14,333 bases of DNA from Methyloprofundus sp. (lineage in GTDB: Bacteria; Pseudomonadota; Gammaproteobacteria; Methylococcales; Methylomonadaceae), in assembly GCA_013138555.1 (NCBI GenBank), contig WTCN01000042.1:1-14333 (forward strand), written 5' to 3'. How positions within the stretch are numbered: position 1 is the first letter of the stretch; every line of letters starts with the position of its first letter. Below are positions 5,553-13,305 of the stretch, piece by piece. A program made the translations under genes and the position numbers. Below the pieces are notes generated by a model. It was not told the origin of the DNA. It searched no databases and saw only the letters and a list, made by a program, of their open reading frames with translations.

Positions 5553-7784
5553 ATGAGTGATGCAGTAGAAAAAAAGAACGTTAGTAGGTCTTCGACAGGG
5601 GGGGGGATGCTTTCCTTTATCGGGGATATTTCTTTAACCCAGAAGCTGATTTTGATGCTGGTTGTACCTCTCTTGACCCTAGTCTTTTATACCGTATCCG
5701 AGGTGCGTAGAGCGCAAGATGTTGTGCAGGAGAATGAGAGCATTAGTGAGGTGGTCCGGTTTTCGGTTGTGGCCAACGCATTGGTGCATGAATTACAAAA
5801 AGAACGGGGTTTATCTGCGGGTTATATTGGTTCCAAAGGTAGCCAGTTTAAAACGGTGTTACCAGAGCAGCAGCAGTTAACTAATGTAAAAATTTCTGAC
5901 TTAAAATCTTTTTTACAAGGATTTGATACTGAGAATCTACCTCAAACCTTTAGTAAAAAGATTGAATTGATGTTGCTTAACATGGCAAAAATCGAATCAA
6001 AACGACAAAATGTTCTTAGCTTAAATCTAAGTTTGAAAGAGACATTGGATTATTACACCAATGATGTGAATGCTTATTTATTAGAACTGATTGGTAATAT
6101 GCCGAAGTTGAGTAGTATTGGTGATATCAGTGTTATGGGAACTGCGTATTTCAACTTTATTGAAAGTAAGGAAAGAGCAGGGATAGAGCGAGCGGTATTA
6201 GCGAATACCTTTTCTAAAAATGAGTTTGGTCTGGGAGTTTATGAGCAATTTTTATCGCTTATGACTATTCAGAATACTTATATCAAGGAGTTTTTGCAGT
6301 TTGCTACAACGGGTCAGGTTGATGCCTATCAGAAGGCGATGCAAAATAAATCGGTAGATGAAACTGAACGTTTACGTTCCGTAGCTCAAGAGCTTTCTGT
6401 AAGTGGTGGGTTTAATATTGCTCCCGCTTACTGGTGGACAGTACAAACAGATAAAATCAACTTATTGAAACAAATTGAGGATGGAATTTCTACTGATTTG
6501 AGTAGTATGGCAAATAGCTATACCGAAGTTGCGGCAGCAAAGTTAAACCAGGCTTTATTGATCTCGGTTATCAGTTCACTAGCAACGATCTTATTAGTAT
6601 TCCTGGTTGCGAAAAACATACTTGGATCACTGGGTGAACTAGGGGATACGGTAAACATCATTGAAGAAGGGGACTATACAGCGCGTTCAGGTCTAACCAA
6701 TAAAGATGAGTTTGGTGTGTTTGCTCGTGCCTTTAACCAGTTACTGGATGACCGGGTATCAAGTCTGGTAGAGAGTGAAAAGGAAGGGGAGCAACTGAAT
6801 GAGTCAATTATTGGTCTGTTAATGGCGGTGGGACAGTTAAGTCAAAGAGATTTAACTGCGAAAGTACCAGTACAGGAGGATGTAACAGGAGCGGTAGCGG
6901 ATGCTTTGAACTTATTCTCTGAAGAAACCTCTAATGTACTAAAAGAGGTAACCCAAGTATCTGAACAGGTTAATAGTGCAGCATTAAAGGCTCAGGAGTT
7001 ATCTTCTGAAGTACTGATAGCTTCTGACGCGGATAAGCAGCAGGTACAACAGACGGTACAAGAACTTAGCCAGATGGCTGTCGCAATGAGGGATATGGCG
7101 ACTGAAGCGCAAGGGGTGAGTAAGACATCAGAAAAAGCGACTGAAACGACCAGCTCAGCACTGGATACGGTAACTGAAACTGTGAATAGTATTATGCAGA
7201 TTCGTGACACGATTCGTGAAACAGAAAAACGGATTAAGCGACTCGGTGAACGTTCTCAGGAAATTGGGGGAACGGTAAACCTAATTAATAATATTGCTGA
7301 AAGAACGCACATCCTATCACTTAATGCGAGTATGCATGCTGCCTCAGCCGGGGAAGCAGGGCGGGGCTTTATGGTTGTTGCCGACGAGATTCAACGACTT
7401 GCGGAAAACTCACGGGAAGCGACTGCGCAGATTGAAACACTGGTAAAAAACATTCAGGTAGAAACAACAGATACAGCGGCGATCATGAATACCGTGATTT
7501 CACAGGTTGTAGAAGGCTCTAATCTGGCGGAAAAAGCAGGGCAGAAAATGCAGGAGACACAGACAACGACGGCTGATCTGGTACGTTCTATTCAACATAT
7601 TTCAGTTATCTCACAAGTACAGGCCGAGTCAAGTAATGCTTTGAGAGAGCGCTCTGAAGAGGTACAAAAAAGTGTGGCAACTACTGCTGAGAAAATGAAT
7701 GCCCAGGCAGAAGAGAACAGGCATCTGGTGGAGTTTGCGAAGGCACTAACTGCGTCGGTAGGGGTGTTTAAACTACCAGCATAG
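5553..7784 (+). CDS. pilJ: PilJ-type chemoreceptor with periplasmic NIT domain
   Basis: A 743-residue methyl-accepting chemotaxis protein in the pilJ position. Order: cytoplasmic start; membrane segment 1 (about 32-49); periplasmic NIT-type all-helical domain (about 60-310) with the hallmarks HELQKERGLSAGYIG (79-93) and KERAGIERAVLANTFS (206-221); membrane segment 2 (about 334-354); HAMP (about 355-407) and a second HAMP-like segment (410-465, ending near DVTGAVADALN); long coiled coil; and signalling tip (about 578-620) AERTHILSLNASMHAASAG-EAGRGFMVVADEIQRLAE. The tip keeps the RGF.VVADE core, and the NASMHAASAG variation is of PilJ type. Pseudomonas PilJ has PilJ-family sensor domains; here these are replaced by NIT, which in other proteins is linked to nitrate/nitrite sensing. 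The ligand is inferred, not shown. GGAG at 5542-5545 precedes the ATG. A G9 run lies in codons 16-18. No NWETF-like methyltransferase tether is present. Confidence 0.88.
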   Translation: MSDAVEKKNVSRSSTGGGMLSFIGDISLTQKLILMLVVPLLTLVFYTVSEVRRAQDVVQENESISEVVRFSVVANALVHELQKERGLSAGYIGSKGSQFKTVLPEQQQLTNVKISDLKSFLQGFDTENLPQTFSKKIELMLLNMAKIESKRQNVLSLNLSLKETLDYYTNDVNAYLLELIGNMPKLSSIGDISVMGTAYFNFIESKERAGIERAVLANTFSKNEFGLGVYEQFLSLMTIQNTYIKEFLQFATTGQVDAYQKAMQNKSVDETERLRSVAQELSVSGGFNIAPAYWWTVQTDKINLLKQIEDGISTDLSSMANSYTEVAAAKLNQALLISVISSLATILLVFLVAKNILGSLGELGDTVNIIEEGDYTARSGLTNKDEFGVFARAFNQLLDDRVSSLVESEKEGEQLNESIIGLLMAVGQLSQRDLTAKVPVQEDVTGAVADALNLFSEETSNVLKEVTQVSEQVNSAALKAQELSSEVLIASDADKQQVQQTVQELSQMAVAMRDMATEAQGVSKTSEKATETTSSALDTVTETVNSIMQIRDTIRETEKRIKRLGERSQEIGGTVNLINNIAERTHILSLNASMHAASAGEAGRGFMVVADEIQRLAENSREATAQIETLVKNIQVETTDTAAIMNTVISQVVEGSNLAEKAGQKMQETQTTTADLVRSIQHISVISQVQAESSNALRERSEEVQKSVATTAEKMNAQAEENRHLVEFAKALTASVGVFKLPA
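5598..5606 (+). repeat. Homopolymer of nine G in the 5' end of pilJ
   Basis: The run encodes Gly16-Gly18 and is followed at once by an in-frame ATG (5607, Met19). Nine consecutive G is striking in such AT-rich DNA. Runs of this length are known slipped-strand mutation sites in contingency genes. A change of one base would stop normal PilJ translation within a few dozen codons, unless ribosomes restart at Met19, which still keeps the first membrane segment. Confidence 0.7.
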
Positions 7785-7795
7785 AGGAATGTAAC

Positions 7796-7813
7796 ATGCT
7801 CAGTGAAAACTGA
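7796..7813 (+). other. Candidate leader mini-ORF (5 codons) before chpA
   Basis: ATG at 7796 follows an AGAGGA Shine-Dalgarno (7783-7788) overlapping the pilJ stop codon, and encodes MLSEN then TGA (7811-7813). The chpA frame starts only 2 nt later at GTG 7816, which has no ribosome site of its own. Ribosomes ending here could restart on chpA. The alternative is that this ATG is the old chpA start and a small indel has broken it, since the two frames differ. Confidence 0.3.
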
Positions 7814-7815
7814 GC

Positions 7816-10800
7816 GTGTCTATATTGCACAAGGAGGATTTCTTAGCCTGTTTGTGCTCTGATTTTCTATTGATGATGCCACACTTATATGATATGACTT
7901 ATTCAGATATGTTAGATGCTATAGCAGACGAGCGTGCTCAGCTTTCTTCTGCTTTATTACAAGTAATGCAAGATGAAGAGCGATTGCAGCAAAGAAAAAA
8001 TGTGCAAGTCTATGCGAGTCGCTTATCTTCTTTAGCTGAAGCAACGGATAACCCTGCGCTGATTAGTTTATGCACAGTATGGCAACAGAATCTACAGGAA
8101 CTTTGTGAACAAGATAGCTTATTGCAGAGTTTTGACCCTCGCTTTATTAAGTCATCTGATGAAGCACTGCAACAGCACCTTGTAGAGCCTGATAAATATT
8201 CATTATTATTAGACGCTTTGCAGGATAAGCAATGGCCTAGTCCGCTATCTGAAGAACAAGCACAAGACTATAAAAAACAGTTTGATGCCGATTTAATTAA
8301 ATACCAAGTGGACGGTTTAATACAAAAAGAAGCTGAAACTGATTTACCTTTGGGTGATGAAAATGAAGGTTTTTTTGGCTCTGTTAATGACGAGGTTTCA
8401 GCAGCGGGTGATCCAACTTTCTCTTTAGCTCTTGATGAACTTTTTTCCGATGTGGAAAGTGATAGTTCAGTACCGCAAAGCGATAACATTGTGGTAGAAA
8501 CAGCTGATGTGGGCTTTTTTGACTTGCCTGTTGAACAGGTAAGTACAGAGTTGGGTGAAACAATCGGCGTGGCTGCTCCACTGGAGACGACTGAAGATGG
8601 GTTTTTTGATTTAGAGGCTCAGGGAGATAATAAAACAGCCGAAGAGGATAAGCAAAATAATACCATAGAATCACCGAGTGAAGGTTTTTTTGGTTCAGTT
8701 GATGATGCTTTACAAACGAGTGAGCAAGCTTTCCCTTGGGTTCATAATGAACAAATCAATGAGCTTTTTTCCGAGGCGGAAATCGATCATTCACCTCAGC
8801 AAAATGACAGTGTAATAGATGATGGTTTTTTCGACCTAGATGCGCCAGAAGAGAATAAGTCAGCTGAAAAAGATGAACAAAATAATGTAATAGATTTATC
8901 AGATGGAGGCTTTTCTGCTATGCCAGCAGGTGAGGCTGAAACCAGTATAGAAACTGAACTGGGTGAAATAGAATTTTCTGAGGAGTCAATGGATGATGAC
9001 TTTTTTGATATTAAGCAAGAATCAGAAACGCCTGTTCAAAAGCATCCTGATAAATTTGGCTCCGAAGAGCTAACTGAAAACTTAAGTGAAGATGAATTTT
9101 TTGATGTAGTAAGTGATGGCATTCAAGCTACAGACCAAGATGAACACTTTCTAGCAACTATCGTTGGTATTATTGAAAACTCAGATATTTCTGTTCAGGG
9201 AATTGATGTTCCTTTGCTAGAAATGATTGCTAGTGAAATGCAGAACATACTCAGTGAACTTAATGAGGAATTTAATGATTTAGAAACTGACATTGAGCAG
9301 CAAAAACAAACCCTGGAACATTACTCAGGAACTCTAGGACATCTTGTTTCTGCCACTGAAACTGTTAATTTACAAGGGCTTAATTACTTTTTTCAAGTGA
9401 TGATATGGCAGGCAAATAAATTTAGCCAGTGTCAGCAACTTATTAATACAGATGAACAACAGTCGTTAATTGTCTGGTTTCCATTGCTAGCTGCTTATAT
9501 GCAGTCGATCAATGATTATGAGGCAGCTAAACTATTCGCTGATACATTACACTCGCCTTCTTTACCTGAAGCATTAAGTGAAACAGCGGTTAATAAATTG
9601 GTTGACTGGTTAATTTCCCCTGTATTAACAACGACTCAGGAAGAAGCCAAAGACAGAAAAACAGAAGCATTTGCTGAAGATGTTTTATTAAGCCTGCCAG
9701 AGGATGTTAACCCTGAATTATTAGATACCTTACTACAGGAACTCCCTGTTTTATCTGCTGACTTTTCTTCAGCGATACACAACCTTGATGCGGGAGGTAA
9801 TCAGGAAGATGTACGTGTCGCTTGTCGTGTGGCTCATACGTTGAAAGGTGCAGCAAATACAGTAGGTATACGTGGTATAGCGGTATTAACTCACCAGATA
9901 GAAGATATCTTAGATGTATTTGCACACCAGTCAGCATTGCCGAATAGTGATTTGGCCGAAGTCCTGAGTGAGGCGGCTGACTGTCTTGAAGGTATGTGTG
10001 AGGCTATCGCGGGACAATCCGAAGCTCCGGAAGAAGCACTCCCCGTTTTACAGAAAATACTAGACTGGGCAAACCTTATTATTAAAGAAGGGATTCCTGA
10101 GTCACAACAAGTCCCTGAGTCTAAGGAGGTAGTGACTTCAGTACCTGAAAAATCCGAAAGACGTGCAGCAACTAGTAACCTTTCGCGTTTATCTTCTACC
10201 TTGGTTGATAACCTATTCCGTTTAAGTAGTGAAAACCTGGTCTTAACAGGGCAACTACATAACCGCCTGGATTTAGCGCGAGATGAAGCCCGCTTATTGC
10301 GCGAACAAAACAGGGGGCTGCAGCAGCTGGTAGCAGACCTGGATCGTCTGGGTAATATTCAGGGCTTAAGTGCCACTCACTTTAAGCAGCAAGAAGGGGA
10401 GTTTGATTCATTAGAAATGGATCAATATACTGAATTACACAGTATTACCGCTCGACTAATGGAGTCGGTTGCTGATGCTAATGAGCTATCAGAAGGGCTC
10501 GGTAGGCAGTTGACTCAACTGGATACGCTAATGGCTAGTCAAAGTCGGTTATTGGTTGAAAACCAGGATGCGGTACTACATACTCGTATGACACCGCTTA
10601 GCTCCATTGCTTCTCGTTGTCAAAGAGCGGTACGTCAGGCTTCTCGCCTGACTAATAAGCAGGTTGAATTAATTCTACAGGGTGAAGATACACTAATAGA
10701 CAGTGAAGTATTAACCGCCTTAGTTGATCCTTTAATGCATTTATTACGCAATGCCGTAGATCATGGTATTGAATCGTCTGAGGTAAGAAAATCACTGGGT

Positions 10801-11973
10801 AAACCAGCATCAGGGACAGTGATATTAAGCTTTAGCCGCCAGGGAAATCAGATCGTTATTTCCTGTCAGGATGATGGCTCTGGACTGGATGTTGAAGCAA
10901 TCAGAGACACCGCTATCAAGCACAATGTTATTCAACAAGACCAGGTATTAACTGAGCAGGAAATTGCCAGGCTTATTTTAGCGCCTGGCTTTTCAACCCG
11001 TACATCGGCAACTCAGGTTTCTGGGCGTGGCGTAGGGATGGATGCCGTTTATACACAATTACAAAAATTGAAAGGTCGACTTTCAATTTCCTTTGAAGTG
11101 GGGCAAGGTAGCCAGTTTGATTTAGCACTACCTGCTGCTTTAACATCCACCCATGCGTTGATTGTTAGTAGTGGTCTACAGCAAATTGCAGTATCAAGCC
11201 GAGGAATTGAACAAATCTTTTATGCGGATACTGGAAAATTGCGTAGAACTGCAAACAACTTATCCTATTATGTTAATGAGGAGGTTTATCCCGCTATTTA
11301 TATGGAAACCTTATTGAATCAGCCGCTAAGTGAAGAAGATGTAGCTCAGGAAAGGCCCGTTTTATTGGTTAAAGATGAAACGGGGGCGGGTTATATTGTT
11401 TTGGTACAACAGGTTTTTAGTAGTCAGGAAATTGTGGTTAAAAAATTAGGGGAATACCTACCTGATATTAATGGCTTGGTTGGAGCTTCTATCTTAGGGG
11501 ATGGACGTATTGCGCCGGTTGTTGATTTACAGGATCTGGTATTTAGTAATATTGAGTATGCTGCGGTACAAACGGTTAGTGACCAGGGGCAAGGTGAAAA
11601 AGGGCTGCCAGAAGCCTTGATTATTGATGATTCTTTAAGTGCAAGGCGCTCCCTAGCGCAGTTTCTAGGTGATGCTGGATATGCAACACGTACAGCAATT
11701 GATGGGATTGATGCGATTGAAATGCTAGAGAGTAAGAAGCCTGATATTGTGCTGGTTGATATGGAAATGCCACGTATGAATGGTCTTGAGTTTACGGTGC
11801 ATCTACGCGCCAACCCACGGACTCAACATATTCCGGTTATTATGATTACCTCACGTGGCACAGTGAAACATAAGCAACAAGCTCAGCAAGCGGGGGTTAA
11901 TGAATATGTAACCAAGCCTTTTTCTGAAGATGATCTATTGGTGCAAGTTGAAACTTTACTGAGGAATCGCTAA
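7816..11973 (+). CDS. chpA: ChpA-type hybrid histidine kinase/response regulator (CheA-like)
   Basis: A 1385-residue CheA-like kinase. Order: degenerate HPt-like module (about 30-165); acidic linker with repeated GFF motifs (185-430); second degenerate HPt-like module (about 445-605), where G508 stands in place of the phospho-His; true HPt with H674 in AHTLKGAANTVGI; dimerisation helices (about 785-915); HATPase with N979 (LLRNAVDHGIE), DDGSGLD (1019-1025) and SGRGVGMD (1069-1076); CheW-like domain (about 1112-1245); receiver (1266-1385) with D1271/D1272, phosphoacceptor D1315, T1345 and K1367. By family it autophosphorylates on HPt and feeds PilG, PilH and its own receiver. Pseudomonas ChpA is larger, with many HPt-type domains; here only one clear His is seen. 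The start is uncertain: GTG 7816 has no Shine-Dalgarno, and ATG 7873 or 7876 are alternatives. The stop overlaps the next ATG by one base. Confidence 0.9.
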   Translation: MSILHKEDFLACLCSDFLLMMPHLYDMTYSDMLDAIADERAQLSSALLQVMQDEERLQQRKNVQVYASRLSSLAEATDNPALISLCTVWQQNLQELCEQDSLLQSFDPRFIKSSDEALQQHLVEPDKYSLLLDALQDKQWPSPLSEEQAQDYKKQFDADLIKYQVDGLIQKEAETDLPLGDENEGFFGSVNDEVSAAGDPTFSLALDELFSDVESDSSVPQSDNIVVETADVGFFDLPVEQVSTELGETIGVAAPLETTEDGFFDLEAQGDNKTAEEDKQNNTIESPSEGFFGSVDDALQTSEQAFPWVHNEQINELFSEAEIDHSPQQNDSVIDDGFFDLDAPEENKSAEKDEQNNVIDLSDGGFSAMPAGEAETSIETELGEIEFSEESMDDDFFDIKQESETPVQKHPDKFGSEELTENLSEDEFFDVVSDGIQATDQDEHFLATIVGIIENSDISVQGIDVPLLEMIASEMQNILSELNEEFNDLETDIEQQKQTLEHYSGTLGHLVSATETVNLQGLNYFFQVMIWQANKFSQCQQLINTDEQQSLIVWFPLLAAYMQSINDYEAAKLFADTLHSPSLPEALSETAVNKLVDWLISPVLTTTQEEAKDRKTEAFAEDVLLSLPEDVNPELLDTLLQELPVLSADFSSAIHNLDAGGNQEDVRVACRVAHTLKGAANTVGIRGIAVLTHQIEDILDVFAHQSALPNSDLAEVLSEAADCLEGMCEAIAGQSEAPEEALPVLQKILDWANLIIKEGIPESQQVPESKEVVTSVPEKSERRAATSNLSRLSSTLVDNLFRLSSENLVLTGQLHNRLDLARDEARLLREQNRGLQQLVADLDRLGNIQGLSATHFKQQEGEFDSLEMDQYTELHSITARLMESVADANELSEGLGRQLTQLDTLMASQSRLLVENQDAVLHTRMTPLSSIASRCQRAVRQASRLTNKQVELILQGEDTLIDSEVLTALVDPLMHLLRNAVDHGIESSEVRKSLGKPASGTVILSFSRQGNQIVISCQDDGSGLDVEAIRDTAIKHNVIQQDQVLTEQEIARLILAPGFSTRTSATQVSGRGVGMDAVYTQLQKLKGRLSISFEVGQGSQFDLALPAALTSTHALIVSSGLQQIAVSSRGIEQIFYADTGKLRRTANNLSYYVNEEVYPAIYMETLLNQPLSEEDVAQERPVLLVKDETGAGYIVLVQQVFSSQEIVVKKLGEYLPDINGLVGASILGDGRIAPVVDLQDLVFSNIEYAAVQTVSDQGQGEKGLPEALIIDDSLSARRSLAQFLGDAGYATRTAIDGIDAIEMLESKKPDIVLVDMEMPRMNGLEFTVHLRANPRTQHIPVIMITSRGTVKHKQQAQQAGVNEYVTKPFSEDDLLVQVETLLRNR
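8368..9105 (+). repeat. Coding repeat region: GFF motifs in the ChpA acidic linker
   Basis: Residues 185-430 of ChpA contain motifs at 185 (GFFGSV), 233 (GFFDLP), 262 (GFFDLE), 290 (GFFGSV), 337 (GFFDLD), weaker GGFSAM (364), DFFDIK (395) and EFFDVV (427). Between them the sequence is acidic and low in hydrophobics. Longer copies are visible: 262-295 resembles 337-370 (shared GFFDL-A, NK-AE-D, QNN), and 185-215 resembles 290-322 (shared GFFGSV, ELFS). In DNA the motifs appear as T6-T7 runs after GG. The region grew by internal duplication. Confidence 0.75.
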
Positions 11974-12431
11974 TGGCGATAAGTAACTATGAAGAGGATG
12001 TACAAGTCAGTGCTTTACAAGCGTATACTTTATTATCCATGGATGGTTTGCATCTGCTGATACCAAGAAATGAGATTCGCTCTTTAGTGTCAGTTGATGA
12101 TATACAGGTTGCGGTAGAGGCTGAGAAAAATGCGATGGGGCATATTGTTTTTGAAAATGGAGACTGGCCTGTTTTTTCCTTGTCCAGGCAGTTAAACCCA
12201 CTGCATAGTATCAGTAATGCTAGCCGAATCTGTGTTATTCTGCATATAGATGATAAATATATGGGCTTGCTTTGTGATCAAATACAAAATATAGGGCAGC
12301 TGCAAACTCAAGCTATGAGGGCTTGTATGAGTACCGCTGATAGTCCCATTTCTGGCCTCTTGATTTATGAAAATTCAGTGGCTTGTGTAACCTCCACTAA
12401 ACATTTAAATACCTTTTTAGCCACTAAATAA
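11973..12431 (+). CDS. CheW-like domain protein, coupled to chpA
   Basis: A 152-residue protein whose core fits a single CheW domain: YTLLSMDGLHLLIPRNEIRSL at the start, GHIVFENGDWPVFSLSRQLNP where the CheW loop lies, then RICVILHIDDKYMGLLCDQI. The usual IxLRGxxIPV loop is changed to GDWPVFSL, so it is a divergent member. Its ATG overlaps the chpA stop by one base (TAATG), with GAGG at 11961-11964 inside chpA, so the two are translationally coupled and probably made in matched amounts. An adaptor or accessory role on the ChpA kinase is inferred. It stands where Pseudomonas has chpB, but it is not a methylesterase. Confidence 0.7.
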   Translation: MAISNYEEDVQVSALQAYTLLSMDGLHLLIPRNEIRSLVSVDDIQVAVEAEKNAMGHIVFENGDWPVFSLSRQLNPLHSISNASRICVILHIDDKYMGLLCDQIQNIGQLQTQAMRACMSTADSPISGLLIYENSVACVTSTKHLNTFLATK

Positions 12432-12462
12432 ATTATCATGCAATTTTATATAGGAACATATA

Positions 12463-12903
12463 ATGAGTACAAGTAGCGCGTGGTTACTCTCCTTGGGAGC
12501 TTCCTACCAGGCTGCCGTTGGCCTGCGTGATATGGTACATTTAATTGCTGAAGCTGAAACCTTTGCTATCCCACAAGCCCCTTTTTACTGTCATCAGACA
12601 ATACTTTGGCAAGGACAAATAGTACCCTTGATAGACCTTGAAGGATGGTTAACCGAGACAGCAACAGATAATGACACAAAATATGTTGCGATTGTTGCCT
12701 ATCAAATGCAAGGTAAAATTGAGTACGGCGCACTTTCTTTATCAACCCCTCCTAAGCGAATTCAGGTGGAGGATAGTCAGTCATGTCCACTCCCTGATGA
12801 GCCTGTCTTGTGGCGTAAAATTTCTAATGCCTGTTTTAATGCGCAGGATACTGCCATCCCCATCCTTGAGTTAGCCACTATTTTTCATACTTTACCAGAA
12901 TGA
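12463..12903 (+). CDS. chpC: CheW-like protein, ChpC-like
   Basis: A 146-residue divergent CheW-domain protein with QAAVGLRDMVHLIAEAETFAIPQAP followed by the loop HQTILWQGQIVPLIDLEGWL, a recognisable form of the CheW ILWQG-x-IVPLIDL core, and YVAIVAYQ in the second half. Last gene of the cluster, as chpC is in Pseudomonas. ChpC there is a dispensable CheW-like adaptor linking other receptors to the Chp system; the same role is inferred here. An AGGA site lies before the ATG. A gap of 31 bp separates it from the previous gene, so one transcript is likely. No clear terminator follows; an inverted-repeat element begins 40 bp downstream. Confidence 0.65.
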   Translation: MSTSSAWLLSLGASYQAAVGLRDMVHLIAEAETFAIPQAPFYCHQTILWQGQIVPLIDLEGWLTETATDNDTKYVAIVAYQMQGKIEYGALSLSTPPKRIQVEDSQSCPLPDEPVLWRKISNACFNAQDTAIPILELATIFHTLPE

Positions 12904-13305
12904 GTTGTTTAAAGAGGTATATCGTAGCCTGGATTAAATTATTACCTGATTACCCATAACTCTCAGCTATACTTCGTCATTCCTGTATGCCTTTAGCAGG
13001 AATCTCATGGGTGCATAGGATGACGTTTTCTTTAACATGCTGATGCTTTAATTTACAATGGCTGAGAGTTGTACGTAATCAGGAATTATCAAGCGTGGTG
13101 CAGAACATCGCTTAATGCTTTTCATTGCAACGCATTGATATTGACCCTGTCAACAGCGCAACATGAGTCCTGTGTTAAGCGGGCAGTCCCGATGGTTAAT
13201 ATGAAGTTTTGGCAGGACTTATAGCAAAGGTAAAGCAAATATTCTGTCATCTATACTGTGCAATAAAGTGTTAAAATTTATCTGTCACAACTAAATGCAG
13301 ATCCT
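12904..13305. other. 402-bp gene-free region between chpC and tamA
   Basis: No supported ORF on either strand. The left part is the inverted-repeat element described separately. The right part (13084-13305) shows a small TTGAC/GTCAA dyad (13141-13153), a CGCTTAA/TTAAGCG pair (13109-13115 and 13175-13181), and a TATACT hexamer (13252-13257) with no good -35 match. A promoter for tamA should lie here but I cannot place it. Confidence 0.5.
12943..13083. repeat. MITE-like element with about 24-bp terminal inverted repeats
   Basis: Positions 12945-12968 and 13060-13083 are inverse copies at 20 of 24 positions (outer CCTGATTAC, inner AACTCTCAGC). A nested imperfect stem (12975-12991 with 13009-13025, CGTCAT...ATGACG) lies inside. 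AATTAT occurs on both sides (12937-12942 and 13084-13089), a possible target duplication, with an extra TA on the left. There is no coding capacity. Parts recur in the 2976-3789 gap: 3124-3155 (inverted, 26/32) and 3328-3341 (14 nt identical to 12943-12956). Confidence 0.6.

Noticed and set aside
8384..8674. Minus-strand frames (also 8268-8489) opposite the chpA linker
   Set aside because: These are antisense shadows of the acidic repeat region; their Leu/Pro/His-rich composition follows from the complement of acidic codons.
9707..9937. Minus-strand frame opposite the HPt domain
   Set aside because: It overlaps the conserved AHTLKGAA segment on the other strand and has no independent support.
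11424..11813. 129-codon minus-strand frame opposite the chpA CheW/receiver region
   Set aside because: The sense strand encodes clear CheW-like and receiver motifs; the antisense frame has no recognisable domain.
12671..12874. 67-codon plus-strand frame inside chpC
   Set aside because: An out-of-frame shadow of the CheW-like gene, with no ribosome site.
13109..13181. CGCTTAA/TTAAGCG inverted pair as a small RNA or structured leader
   Set aside because: The arms are only 7 bp with a 59-nt spacer and no supporting promoter or terminator.
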